Made by a program: the position numbers and the translations under genes
The notes under the pieces: generated by a model
Database searches by the model: none
What the model was told of the DNA's origin: nothing
What the model saw: the letters and a program-made list of their open reading frames with translations, nothing else
Shown: piece after piece, positions 1 through 7,857 of the stretch
How the letters are laid out: each line of letters opens with the position of its first letter
Position numbering within the stretch: the first letter of the stretch is position 1
Virus record (IMG/VR): IMGVR_UViG_3300000576_000009
Location: 13,358 to 37,635 of that record
DNA: 24,278 nt
Reading direction: 5' to 3' (one strand)
Source: a virus

Positions 1-435
1 ATAGGTCTTTACTATAGTAATGAATTGGTTTCTGTTATGACATTTTCTAAAGGAAGAAAATCTATAGGTGCAAAAAAAGATGAATGGGAATTATCTAGGT
101 TTTGCAATAAAATAAACTATTCTGTCATTGGCGGTGCTTCAAAGTTATTTAAACATTTTTTAAAATATAATGATGGAAACATAATGACATTTTCAGATAA
201 TAGGTTATATGGAGGTGATTTATATTACAAATTAGGTTTCAATAAAGTAAAAGAAGTACCTCCAGGCTATTTTTACGTTAAAAATGAACAAAGATACCAT
301 AGATATAGATTTAGGAAGTCAGAACTCATTAAAATGGGTTATGACCCAAATAAAACTGAAAAGCAAATCATGCAAGAATTAAATTATCTAAAAATATATG
401 ATTGCGGTAACACTAAATTTATATATAAAAATTGA
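1..435 (+). CDS. C-terminal part of a phage homing-endonuclease-type protein (left-truncated)
   Basis: The reading frame is open from base 1 (IGLYYSNELVSVMTF...) to the TGA at 433-435, so the N-terminus lies outside the window; the TTG at 25 is not a convincing start. The visible 144 residues match, from memory of the family, the conserved C-terminal domain found after nuclease domains in phage 'Hef-like' and other homing endonucleases: a V-S-[VI]-M-T-F-[GS]-K strand, W-E-L-x-R-F-C, then VIGGASKLFKHF, a D-N-R-x-x-x-G-x-L-Y-x-K-L-G-F block, an aromatic strand ending in YFYVKN, and a terminal I-Y-D-C-G-N-x-K-F-I-Y strand. The nuclease domain itself cannot be seen. Such genes are selfish insertions between phage genes. 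The next gene starts after 45 nt, with its own putative promoter. Family is fairly certain; catalytic type and activity are unknown. Confidence 0.7.
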   Translation: MGLYYSNELVSVMTFSKGRKSIGAKKDEWELSRFCNKINYSVIGGASKLFKHFLKYNDGNIMTFSDNRLYGGDLYYKLGFNKVKEVPPGYFYVKNEQRYHRYRFRKSELIKMGYDPNKTEKQIMQELNYLKIYDCGNTKFIYKN

Positions 436-456
436 TTTATTAAATATTATTCTAAT

Positions 457-473
457 CTATATTTATTTATAAA
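457..473 (+). promoter_or_regulatory. Putative late promoter box upstream of the gp26-like gene
   Basis: CTATATTTATTTATAAA ends 7 nt before the ATG at 481. It resembles boxes at 1426, 13567, 19627 and 21976, all directly upstream of structural genes that begin a new transcription unit. It is the most divergent of the five (TTTATTTATAAA instead of TTTATAATTAAAA). The AT-rich background makes a single occurrence weak; the support is the recurrence at matching positions. Confidence 0.45.
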
Positions 474-480
474 GAATAAT

Positions 481-1245
481 ATGGATAATTATACAGCAAA
501 AAAAGCTTCTGAAGAAAATTTTAATTTAGAACATGATGTTGTTAAACTACCTTCTGAAGGTAAGTTTTATGCAAATAAAAAATCTTCTGTTAAGTGTGGT
601 TATTTAACAGCTCAAGATGAGGATTTATTAGCTTCTGGAGCACCAGATGTTTTAAACACATTACTTAGGAATAAAGTATATGAAAGTGATATTAGAATTG
701 AGGATTTGTTGGAATGTGATAGGATAGCGTTATTAGTTTTTCTAAGGACTACAGCATTTGGTCCAAATTTAGATGTCAGTATAACTTATAAACCAACTAA
801 AGGACCTGATGTAGGTAAAACAGTTGAGTTTGATTATAGTTATGATTTAACGCATATTAAAACCAAAGAACCTGAATTAATTCCTGATGAAAATAATTTA
901 TTTAATATTAAATTACCAGTTTCAGGTTATGAGGTAAAATGTAAAATATTAACCATTGGTGAAATAGATGAGTTTGAAGCTTATTTGGAAGAATTTAAAA
1001 ATACAGTAAAACCTGTGGTTACAGGTAGATTATCTAGACAAGTAGTTAGTATTAACGGAAATAGTGATAATATTTACGATAATATTAGAAAATTAAAAAT
1101 GGGGGATTCTAAATTTCTTAGAGCACAGTTAAAGAAATGTGAACCTACTTTAGACTTAGAAAGACAAATTAAAACCCCTTCTGGAGAAATAATTACAAGA
1201 AAAATACCTCTTCTAGGTACGGAGTTTTTTCGTCCCTTCTTCTAA
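481..1245 (+). CDS. gp26-like tail/baseplate hub assembly protein (T4_baseplate family)
   Basis: 254 aa. The architecture fits the T4 gp26-type baseplate/tail assembly family (about 200-250 aa): an N-terminal LPSEGKFY strand (residues 23-30), a helical LLRNKV...IRIEDLLECDRIALLVFLRTTAFG segment (62-94), a beta region, and a C-terminal strand ending in IPLLGTEFFRPFF, close to the IPL..FF.P ending I recall for the family. In T4, gp26 acts in hub assembly and is not a major finished-virion component. The gene sits immediately upstream of the putative tape measure, the usual slot for tail assembly chaperones. Its last codons (CGT CCC TTC TTC TAA) overlap a +1-frame ORF that resembles a small gp51-like partner, so a 303-aa frameshifted form is possible. 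There is no Shine-Dalgarno; the start is the first ATG, 7 nt after an AT-rich box. Family assignment is from pattern recognition, not a database search. Confidence 0.65.
   Translation: MDNYTAKKASEENFNLEHDVVKLPSEGKFYANKKSSVKCGYLTAQDEDLLASGAPDVLNTLLRNKVYESDIRIEDLLECDRIALLVFLRTTAFGPNLDVSITYKPTKGPDVGKTVEFDYSYDLTHIKTKEPELIPDENNLFNIKLPVSGYEVKCKILTIGEIDEFEAYLEEFKNTVKPVVTGRLSRQVVSINGNSDNIYDNIRKLKMGDSKFLRAQLKKCEPTLDLERQIKTPSGEIITRKIPLLGTEFFRPFF
1225..1243 (+). promoter_or_regulatory. Candidate programmed +1 (or -2) frameshift site
   Basis: At the end of the gp26-like gene the zero frame reads GAG TTT TTT CGT CCC TTC TTC TAA. The overlapping ORF is in the +1 frame and is open from 1217, just after a TAG at 1214-1216. 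Slippage of the proline tRNA from CCC (1234-1236) to CCT (1235-1237) would give ...EFFRP-SSKHREILL. The T6 run (1225-1230) and the final TTC-TAA pair are alternatives. A GGAG at 1221-1224, rare in this genome, lies 9 nt before CCC. Known tail chaperone genes use -1 shifts most often, with +1 and -2 cases also described. Mechanism and efficiency are inferred. Confidence 0.5.
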
Positions 1246-1393
1246 ACACAGAGAGATTTTATTAGATGAAATCTTTTACTTAGTCAAAGTTGGTAATTTT
1301 GATTACGGAAGTGTTAGAAGTATGGCTACCTATAAAAGAAAATATTTTATTAAGAAATTAAGTAACATGTATAAAAAAGAAACCTCAGATTAA
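1238..1393 (+). CDS. +1-frame ORF, gp51-like; probable frameshifted C-terminal extension of the gp26-like protein
   Basis: This ORF encodes 51 residues beginning SSKHREILLDEIFYLVKV and ending KKETSD at the TAA 1391-1393. The pattern, EILLDEIFYL, an aromatic F-D-Y-G-S-V segment, then YKRKYFIKKL and a Lys-rich tail, resembles short gp51-like or hub assembly proteins of T4-like phages as I recall them. The conserved part starts with no ATG, GTG or TTG in frame; the only in-frame ATG that leaves a product of any size (1322) would give just 23 aa. The upstream overlap with the preceding gene is therefore most simply explained by ribosomal frameshifting, producing 252 + 51 = 303 aa. Alternatives are initiation at a rare codon such as ATT 1256, or a real or sequencing frameshift in a formerly single gene. 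The stop codon lies inside the loop of a terminator hairpin. Confidence 0.6.
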   Translation, partial: SSKHREILLDEIFYLVKVGNFDYGSVRSMATYKRKYFIKKLSNMYKKETSD

Positions 1394-1420
1394 TATCTTG
1401 AGGTTTCTGTTATTTTTATT
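1378..1420 (+). terminator. Intrinsic terminator overlapping the end of the gp51-like ORF
   Basis: AGAAACCTCA (1378-1387) and TGAGGTTTCT (1399-1408) form a perfect 10-bp stem. The GAT/ATC bases in the loop can extend it. It is followed by the T-rich GTTATTTTTATT. The stop codon of the +1-frame ORF (1391-1393) lies in the loop, and a late-type box for the next gene follows 17 nt after the stem. Confidence 0.75.
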
Positions 1421-1425
1421 AATAA

Positions 1426-1443
1426 CTATATTTATAATTAAAA
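1426..1443 (+). promoter_or_regulatory. Putative late promoter box upstream of the tape measure gene
   Basis: CTATATTTATAATTAAAA directly follows the terminator and ends 6 nt before the ATG at 1450. It shares 17 of 18 bases with the box at 13567. Its position between a terminator and a structural gene is what a promoter would require. Confidence 0.6.
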
Positions 1444-1449
1444 TACCTA

Positions 1450-3357
1450 ATGAGTAGTAACCCTAAAAAAAAGATTTCTGAAATTGGAGCATCCGCAATT
1501 GAAAGCGAAGCTTCAGTAAAAAAATTGTTTGGTACAATAAGCGATTCTTTTAAGAAAAACTTATCTGTAACTGGTTTTATTGATGCTAGAGTTAAATTAG
1601 AAGATGAATCTGCTAAATTAGCTAGAGAGGTTATGGGTCAAGGTAGAATGGTCATAACTGAATTAGAAAAAAATCTAGCTAGAGCCTCGGCTAGAACTGC
1701 TAAATTTAACATAGGGTTAGAAGATAATGTTAAGTTGATAGGTGACATGAACACCGCATTCCAAAGAAATATTTTTTTAACTGAAGAACAGATTGAAAGA
1801 ATGCAATTATTGGCAATGAATGCAGGCTTAACCTCTAATGAAATAGCTTCAATGGTAACACTATTTGATAATATTGGAGTTAATACTGAAAAAGCTATAA
1901 GTAACATTGCTGAAATGGAATCTGAAGCTAGAAAATATGGTTTAAATGTTTCACAATTTATGGGTGAAATGGAAAAAAACTTAAAAGAATTAAATAAATT
2001 TAACTTTAGAAATGGTATTGAGGGGTTTACTAGAATGTTAAGTGTCGCACAGTCATTAAGAATGGATGTTCAAAGAACTTTTAGTTTGGCTGAAAATTTA
2101 TTAGACCCTGAAAATGCAATAGAAATGGCGGCAGGATTCCAAATGTTAGGAGGTGAAATAGGTGCATTAGGAGACCCTTTTTCATTATTGCATATGGCTC
2201 AGAATGATGCCGAAGGACTGCAAAACGCTATAATAGATATGGCTAAAAGTAGTGCAATGTTTAATGAACAAACTGGTGAATTTGAGATTGCTACCACAGA
2301 AGTATACAAACTTAGAGAAGCGGCTAAATTAACAGGTCAAAGTTGGGAAGAATTATCTAATACTGCAATATTGTCTGCAAGTAAAATGATGAAAATGGAC
2401 ATGCTAGACGGTTTATTAGATGACAGTTTTAGTGATGAAGATAAAGAATTAATTGCTAATTTATCTCAAATAGAAGGTGGTCGTGTAATGCTTAATATGG
2501 GTGACGGCAAAATAGATGTTGGTGAACTAGAAAGTAAAGATATAGACAAACTAAGACAATTCCAAGAGGAAGCGTCAAAAAGTGAAAGAGATATAGCTAT
2601 AGGACAGTTAACTACTTTACAATCTATAGAAGGTATAGTTAAAGGTTTAGATTCTGTAGGATTTAATGTTGCTTTATCTAGCGATTTAGCAAATGATATG
2701 TCTGAAATATTAAAGAAAGGTGCATTATCATTTAATGAGACAATAACTAATATGGATGAAGAAAGTTCAATATTAGGCATCGTAAATAAATTAGATGAAA
2801 TAGGTAAAAATGTATTATCAGGAGAAGTTGATGCTGATGACGTAAATTTAGTTAGACAAGAATTAATTGATGATTTCTTAAAATTAACTAAAGATACGAT
2901 ATCAACAACAAGTGATAACTTTAAAGAATCTATAAATGAGGGTAATATGTTTGTTGGTTCGGCTAATAAAATGGTGGAATTTTTCAGTGAAGCTATGGAA
3001 GAGGGTACTTTTAATTTAAAAAGTGCATTAGATAGTACTAAAGAATCTATAAATAATATAATAAAATCTTCTAAGGGAGAAAGTCAAAAAGTAAGCCCTA
3101 GTGCTAAAGACGAAGCAGAAATTAGGGAACAATTTAAAGGTGTATCAGTAAATAATAGTTCAGGTGAAATAGAATTAAAAAGTGGTACTCAAAAAGTACA
3201 AGTAGAAATAATGAACCCTAACGGTAATAAAAGTTTAGCCAGTACTGATATAACAGAAGAGGTTGTTAAATTATTGAAAAGTGAAAAAGGTTCTCAAATT
3301 ATAAAAAATATTTTTAATAACTCTAAAGGAGATTATCGTGATACTAAAACAGTATAA
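1450..3357 (+). CDS. Putative tail tape measure protein (gp29 position)
   Basis: 635 aa, soluble, predominantly helical by eye, with long runs lacking proline. It has no signal peptide. The N-terminal 25-130 region is Lys/Glu-rich amphipathic helix. The centre includes NVSQFMGEMEKNLKELNKF and QSLRMDVQRTFSLAENLLDP, then AAGFQMLGGEIGALGDPFSLL, a style I associate with tape measure and related structural proteins of Bacteroidota phages. Its position, directly after a gp26-like chaperone gene and before tube-initiator and hub genes, is that of T4 gene 29 (590 aa). With the common rule of about 0.15 nm per residue, a tail tube near 95 nm would be expected. No transmembrane segment is obvious, unlike many tape measures. 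It could instead be another helical structural protein; the call rests mainly on order, length and helicity. Confidence 0.5.
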   Translation: MSSNPKKKISEIGASAIESEASVKKLFGTISDSFKKNLSVTGFIDARVKLEDESAKLAREVMGQGRMVITELEKNLARASARTAKFNIGLEDNVKLIGDMNTAFQRNIFLTEEQIERMQLLAMNAGLTSNEIASMVTLFDNIGVNTEKAISNIAEMESEARKYGLNVSQFMGEMEKNLKELNKFNFRNGIEGFTRMLSVAQSLRMDVQRTFSLAENLLDPENAIEMAAGFQMLGGEIGALGDPFSLLHMAQNDAEGLQNAIIDMAKSSAMFNEQTGEFEIATTEVYKLREAAKLTGQSWEELSNTAILSASKMMKMDMLDGLLDDSFSDEDKELIANLSQIEGGRVMLNMGDGKIDVGELESKDIDKLRQFQEEASKSERDIAIGQLTTLQSIEGIVKGLDSVGFNVALSSDLANDMSEILKKGALSFNETITNMDEESSILGIVNKLDEIGKNVLSGEVDADDVNLVRQELIDDFLKLTKDTISTTSDNFKESINEGNMFVGSANKMVEFFSEAMEEGTFNLKSALDSTKESINNIIKSSKGESQKVSPSAKDEAEIREQFKGVSVNNSSGEIELKSGTQKVQVEIMNPNGNKSLASTDITEEVVKLLKSEKGSQIIKNIFNNSKGDYRDTKTV

Positions 3358-3360
3358 ATA
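3353..3360 (+). promoter_or_regulatory. TATAAATA directly before the next ATG (weak candidate)
   Basis: An exact TATAAATA, the T4 late-promoter consensus, abuts the ATG at 3361. It partly overlaps the end and stop codon of the preceding gene (GTA TAA ATA ATG). It lacks the CTATATTTAT flank of the other boxes. In sequence this AT-rich it may be chance. Confidence 0.2.
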
Positions 3361-6300
3361 ATGAGTAATATAAACACAGATAGTATAACAAATATAAGAA
3401 ATTCATTAATGAATTTAAATTTACCACCATATAATGAAAATTTTGGTTATAGTGGTGAAATACCTAACACCTCAATATCATTACCAATATATGAAGTAAC
3501 GCAAAATTCTTCAATAACACCTAATATATATAATATATATGTACCTACAAATGGTTATGAAGAGGTTAACATTAATACATTAAATAATGTACTTAGTACT
3601 AATGAACCTTATTTTAAATTCATTAGTTCTTCTTATTCACCGTTTAGAATATTAGTAGACCAAGACCCTATGGGTTCTAACGGTAATTTAAGTGAAGATT
3701 CTAATTTAGCTAAAATTAATGCTGAAAGTTTAAGAAGAGAATTTCAATTCAGAATCACTCAAGAAACTAAAAAACAAACGATATATAGAAACAACCTTTT
3801 AGATTCAAATAATGATATATTTGATTTAATGGCGATTTCTACAGGAAATAGAGCAATAATAGAAAGAGATTGGAGGATATCAGTTCCGAATAATTTAATT
3901 GATAGAAATATAGATTTTAAAAGTAGGTTAAGTGGTTTATACGCACCTTATTCTTTTATACCTGGTGATTATTTTGGTAAAGGCAGAAAGGTTTCACTTA
4001 TAAATACCGCAGTGAATGCAGTTACAGGGTTATTTGATAGAAGAGGTATTTTGAGGTTACCACCTACTAAATCTATGATGGAAATATTCTTAGAAAATAC
4101 TGGTGACGGTAATAAAGATATGTTATTTAGAACTCTATCATTTAACGAATATAGACCTGATTATAGAACTAATCTATTAACTTTTTTAAATCCATTTTTA
4201 AATCCACCTAAAGGTAATTTTTATATTGGAGATAGAGAAACTACAGTTGATAGTTTAAGTATGAATACCGAACAATTACCTATAAATAAATTTGGTGAAT
4301 TTGTAGAAATAAGACCTTCAGGGGATTATGTAATTTCTGAAGAATATGAAAATTTGGATAGTAAATTTGCTTTATCATCAGATTCTTATTATGCGACAGG
4401 TAATTTGTTAGATGGTTTCACTTGGGTAGGTTCTTTAACTAGAGAAAATGCTGGATTTTTACAAGGTTCTGGGGGTGTTAATATTATCAATAATGGTAAA
4501 TTAAGATTAGTAAGTTTTGAAAAGACGGAATCAGATATTAAGCCTTTTAGATTAGGCAGTGTTATGGATATGACTCAAAGGATAATCGAGTCTTCAGAAA
4601 TGTTAAATGGTTCTAGCAGACTTAAACATGCGGGCCATGCTATAAATCAGGTAAGTAAAGTATTCAATGATGGTTTAAGAGAAATTACTAAAGGTTCTAA
4701 AGTTAAAAGTTATTTAGATGAAAACGGTAGAATAGTAGGTAAAGAATATTGTAGAGTTTGGACTAAAGATAATCCTTTTATGTTGGCCAGTGATTTACAA
4801 AAATACGATGGTATTACAGAAAAAAATAGAAGATTTAATGGTTCAGTATTAGATAGTACAACTAATTTAAATATTGTACCTAATAGAGGGGAAGATTCTA
4901 CTAACATAAAAGAGGGTAAAGTCAAAAAGTATATGTTTTCTTTAGAAAACCTAGCTTGGAAAAATTCTTCTAGAAAAGGTAGAACTTATAATGAATTACC
5001 TGCACATGAGAAAGGACCTAACGGAGGAAGAATTATGTGGTTTCCACCATATGATATACAAATATCAGAACAAAATTCAGGTAATTGGAATTCAAATGTA
5101 TTCTTAGGTAGACCCGAACCCGTATATACGTACAATAATACCGAGAGAATGGGTAATTTATCTTTTAAGATTGTTGTTGACCACCCTTCAATATTAAATG
5201 CAATAGTAGATAAAGAATTAAATAGTGAAAATAGTCAAAGAGTTAATGAAATAGTGGATTCTTTTTTAGCAGGTTGTAGAAAATACGATATATATGAATT
5301 AGCTACTAGATTCCCTCAATTTTCATATTCAGACATATACGAAATAATAGAGAAAACTGAAAATATTGAATTATTAGAAGAAGTTATAAGAGAAGTTCCT
5401 AAAGAAAGAGATATTGTAGATATTGAAAATAAATATACTCCAGTAATAACTGAAGATGATTATGATATTGATTTTTTATTTGCTAATGACAGCCCAACCC
5501 CTAAAAATATAAATATAACAACATCTAATATTGACTACAATCAAGCTTTAGCGTCATTATTGAACACTGAGACTACGGTAGAACAAGTTGGTGGTATAGC
5601 TTCTAAAAATTTTTTAATAGAAGCTACTAAAGATATTACTGATAAGACAAGTAATTTAATTAATAAAATAGTGGATGCTTTTGATTCTGGGGTAAAAAAG
5701 ATAATAATAACCATAGAGGGTACTGCTTCATCACCTTCAAGTGTTAATTATAATAAATCGTTATCTAAAAGAAGAATAGATTCGGTAAAACAAAAAATAT
5801 TAAATAATAGTAATATAATTAAATATTCTGACAGAATTGAATGGGTAGAAAAAGCTTTTGGGGAGGAGGCTACTGTCAATATATTAGGCACAACTTTAGA
5901 TTGTTCTGAAGATTTAGATGGGAATGACAAATATTACTCAATATCAGCAATAGGTTGTAGAAGAGTTAAAATTACAAATATTGAAGAAATTGAACCAGAA
6001 ATTGAGGATAATGAAAATGAAGAAGAGGTTGAGTATGTAGAAGAGAGTGTAGTTAAAACTAAAATAGTTGAAAGAAACACTGAATCGCTTGAATTAAGGG
6101 AAAATATAGCTAAAATAGTGGTTAAAAAATTATTAACTGAGGGTGATTATTTTAATATTTTAAAAGAAGAAGACCCTGTAATATATGATGGAATAAAAGA
6201 AAAGTTTAAATATTTTCACCCTGCATTTCATTCCACAACTCCTGAAGGTTTAAATAGTAGATTAACTTTTTTACAACAATGTCTTAGACCTGGTGATACA

Positions 6301-7857
6301 ATACCAGTTTTAGATAAAAATGGTAATGTTAGAAAAGATGATACGGTTAATACCGCTTTTGGTACACCACCTATTTGTGTGCTTAGAATTGGTGATTTTT
6401 ACCATAGTAAAATAGCAATTAATAGTATGGCTATTAATTATGAACCGTTAGTTTATGATATGAATCCTGAAGGTATAGGTATGCAACCTATGATTGCTAA
6501 CGTATCAATATCTTTCTATTTTATAGGAGGTCAGGCTTTAAATAACCCTGTTGAAAGATTGCAAAATGCCTTATCATTTAACTTTTTTGCTAATACTGAG
6601 GTTTATGATGATAGGAGCGTGGAAACTGAAGACCTAACGGAGCTAAATGAAGAGGTTTTAGAAAGAATAAATGATAATACACCTTTTAATACTAAAAACT
6701 CCGTAAATGACCCTGATAATGATTTTGGGGCAACAATAGGTACTACATTATCATCTAGTATTACAGAATTAAATGGAGAAGAAACTATAGAAGGACAATT
6801 TTCATATAAAACAATAATGGAAGAATATGTTTCGTTAGTAAATGAATATAACGACACCATATTAGATAATTTAAATTATATAAATGATAATTACTTAATA
6901 GGTGGTTTAACTTTATTATTGACAGACAGAGATTATATAAATGGTTCTACAATAGGATATTTTAATAATACTAATGATAAAGAAATTAAAATATTAGGTA
7001 AACCTAAAAAAATAAAAGATAAGATAACTCTATTATATGATACATGCGTAGGTTATGTTGAGGATGAGACATCGCCCTTATTAGAGGATTATAAAGACTT
7101 CAATTTCAAAAGAAGAGATAGAAAAAAATACGTTAGAAACATATTAAATTTATTTCAAATAATTTACGAAGATTATAATTTTAGATTTAATAATTTCATT
7201 TTTTCAACTAAAACAGTACAAGAAAAATTAATTTCTAAAATAGAAAAGATAGATTTTATACTTAATGATTCGGATGCTTATAGTTTAAAAACTGGTAAAA
7301 TAGTAACTTTTGAAATAACACCTACAAATGAGGTAAATTCTAACGCTACAGACACTAAGGAAGAGTTATTGGATGATATAGAACAGATTAGTGATGATTT
7401 AAACAACTTATATAGTAATTTAGAGAATTTAAATATAATACCAAATTATAATAATAAGTTTAACAATAATTTTAATTACAACACTTTTACAAATAATACC
7501 CCACAATCAGTTAGTTTAGTAACATTAATAGGTGGGTATTTTAAAAATACTGATACTACTATCATATTAGATATTTTATCAGAAGGTTTGGAAGGTGATT
7601 TCATTGACTATATAGAAAATAAAGTTATTTTATTAAAAGAAGAGTATAGTAATTCATATAATAGTAGTTCACAATTATTGAATTCTATAGATGACACATT
7701 ATCTAATTATTCACCTTTTAATGATAAAGAAAGAGTTTTTGATTATATAAAATTAATAGATAATGACCCAATAATAGAAGGTTACTTTAGTAGGTTATCT
7801 AGTTCAAGTAATACTAATAATAATTTAAATAAATTCAACGGAAAAAGAATATTGTAA
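3361..7857 (+). CDS. Giant tail-tube-initiator/baseplate protein with inserted OmpA-like domain
   Basis: 1498 aa. Two segments look like the halves of the tube-initiator (gp48/gp54-type) proteins of contractile tails. About 551-615 has GGRIMWFPPYDIQISE, a Trp, then LGRPEPVYTYNNTERMG and a LSFKIVVDHPS strand. About 996-1075 has GTPPICVLRIGDFYHSKI, NPEGIGMQPMI and VSISFYFIGG. Between them, about 700-865, lies an OmpA-like fold: FLFANDSPTP, then IEGTASSPSSVNYNKSLSKR and RIDSV. The N-LS-x-RR-x-x-SV pattern matches the peptidoglycan-binding helix, with the binding Arg kept and the TD aspartate replaced. An acidic linker (868-900) and an Asn-rich, helical C-terminus follow. It starts 3 nt after the previous stop and ends in a TAATG overlap with the next gene, so translation is probably coupled. 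Domain calls are by eye; the role as an initiator is inferred. Confidence 0.55.
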   Translation: MSNINTDSITNIRNSLMNLNLPPYNENFGYSGEIPNTSISLPIYEVTQNSSITPNIYNIYVPTNGYEEVNINTLNNVLSTNEPYFKFISSSYSPFRILVDQDPMGSNGNLSEDSNLAKINAESLRREFQFRITQETKKQTIYRNNLLDSNNDIFDLMAISTGNRAIIERDWRISVPNNLIDRNIDFKSRLSGLYAPYSFIPGDYFGKGRKVSLINTAVNAVTGLFDRRGILRLPPTKSMMEIFLENTGDGNKDMLFRTLSFNEYRPDYRTNLLTFLNPFLNPPKGNFYIGDRETTVDSLSMNTEQLPINKFGEFVEIRPSGDYVISEEYENLDSKFALSSDSYYATGNLLDGFTWVGSLTRENAGFLQGSGGVNIINNGKLRLVSFEKTESDIKPFRLGSVMDMTQRIIESSEMLNGSSRLKHAGHAINQVSKVFNDGLREITKGSKVKSYLDENGRIVGKEYCRVWTKDNPFMLASDLQKYDGITEKNRRFNGSVLDSTTNLNIVPNRGEDSTNIKEGKVKKYMFSLENLAWKNSSRKGRTYNELPAHEKGPNGGRIMWFPPYDIQISEQNSGNWNSNVFLGRPEPVYTYNNTERMGNLSFKIVVDHPSILNAIVDKELNSENSQRVNEIVDSFLAGCRKYDIYELATRFPQFSYSDIYEIIEKTENIELLEEVIREVPKERDIVDIENKYTPVITEDDYDIDFLFANDSPTPKNINITTSNIDYNQALASLLNTETTVEQVGGIASKNFLIEATKDITDKTSNLINKIVDAFDSGVKKIIITIEGTASSPSSVNYNKSLSKRRIDSVKQKILNNSNIIKYSDRIEWVEKAFGEEATVNILGTTLDCSEDLDGNDKYYSISAIGCRRVKITNIEEIEPEIEDNENEEEVEYVEESVVKTKIVERNTESLELRENIAKIVVKKLLTEGDYFNILKEEDPVIYDGIKEKFKYFHPAFHSTTPEGLNSRLTFLQQCLRPGDTIPVLDKNGNVRKDDTVNTAFGTPPICVLRIGDFYHSKIAINSMAINYEPLVYDMNPEGIGMQPMIANVSISFYFIGGQALNNPVERLQNALSFNFFANTEVYDDRSVETEDLTELNEEVLERINDNTPFNTKNSVNDPDNDFGATIGTTLSSSITELNGEETIEGQFSYKTIMEEYVSLVNEYNDTILDNLNYINDNYLIGGLTLLLTDRDYINGSTIGYFNNTNDKEIKILGKPKKIKDKITLLYDTCVGYVEDETSPLLEDYKDFNFKRRDRKKYVRNILNLFQIIYEDYNFRFNNFIFSTKTVQEKLISKIEKIDFILNDSDAYSLKTGKIVTFEITPTNEVNSNATDTKEELLDDIEQISDDLNNLYSNLENLNIIPNYNNKFNNNFNYNTFTNNTPQSVSLVTLIGGYFKNTDTTIILDILSEGLEGDFIDYIENKVILLKEEYSNSYNSSSQLLNSIDDTLSNYSPFNDKERVFDYIKLIDNDPIIEGYFSRLSSSSNTNNNLNKFNGKRIL

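Noticed and set aside
1322-1393. A 23-aa ORF from the in-frame ATG at 1322 as an independent small gene
   Set aside because: It would discard the conserved-looking EILLDEIFYL half of the frame. The longer frame entering from the gp26-like gene explains the sequence better.
1246-1449. Search for a tRNA or small RNA in the longest gaps (1246-1449, 14693-14840)
   Set aside because: The first gap is filled by the +1-frame ORF, a terminator and a promoter box; the second by a terminator and a promoter. No cloverleaf or other structured RNA was seen.
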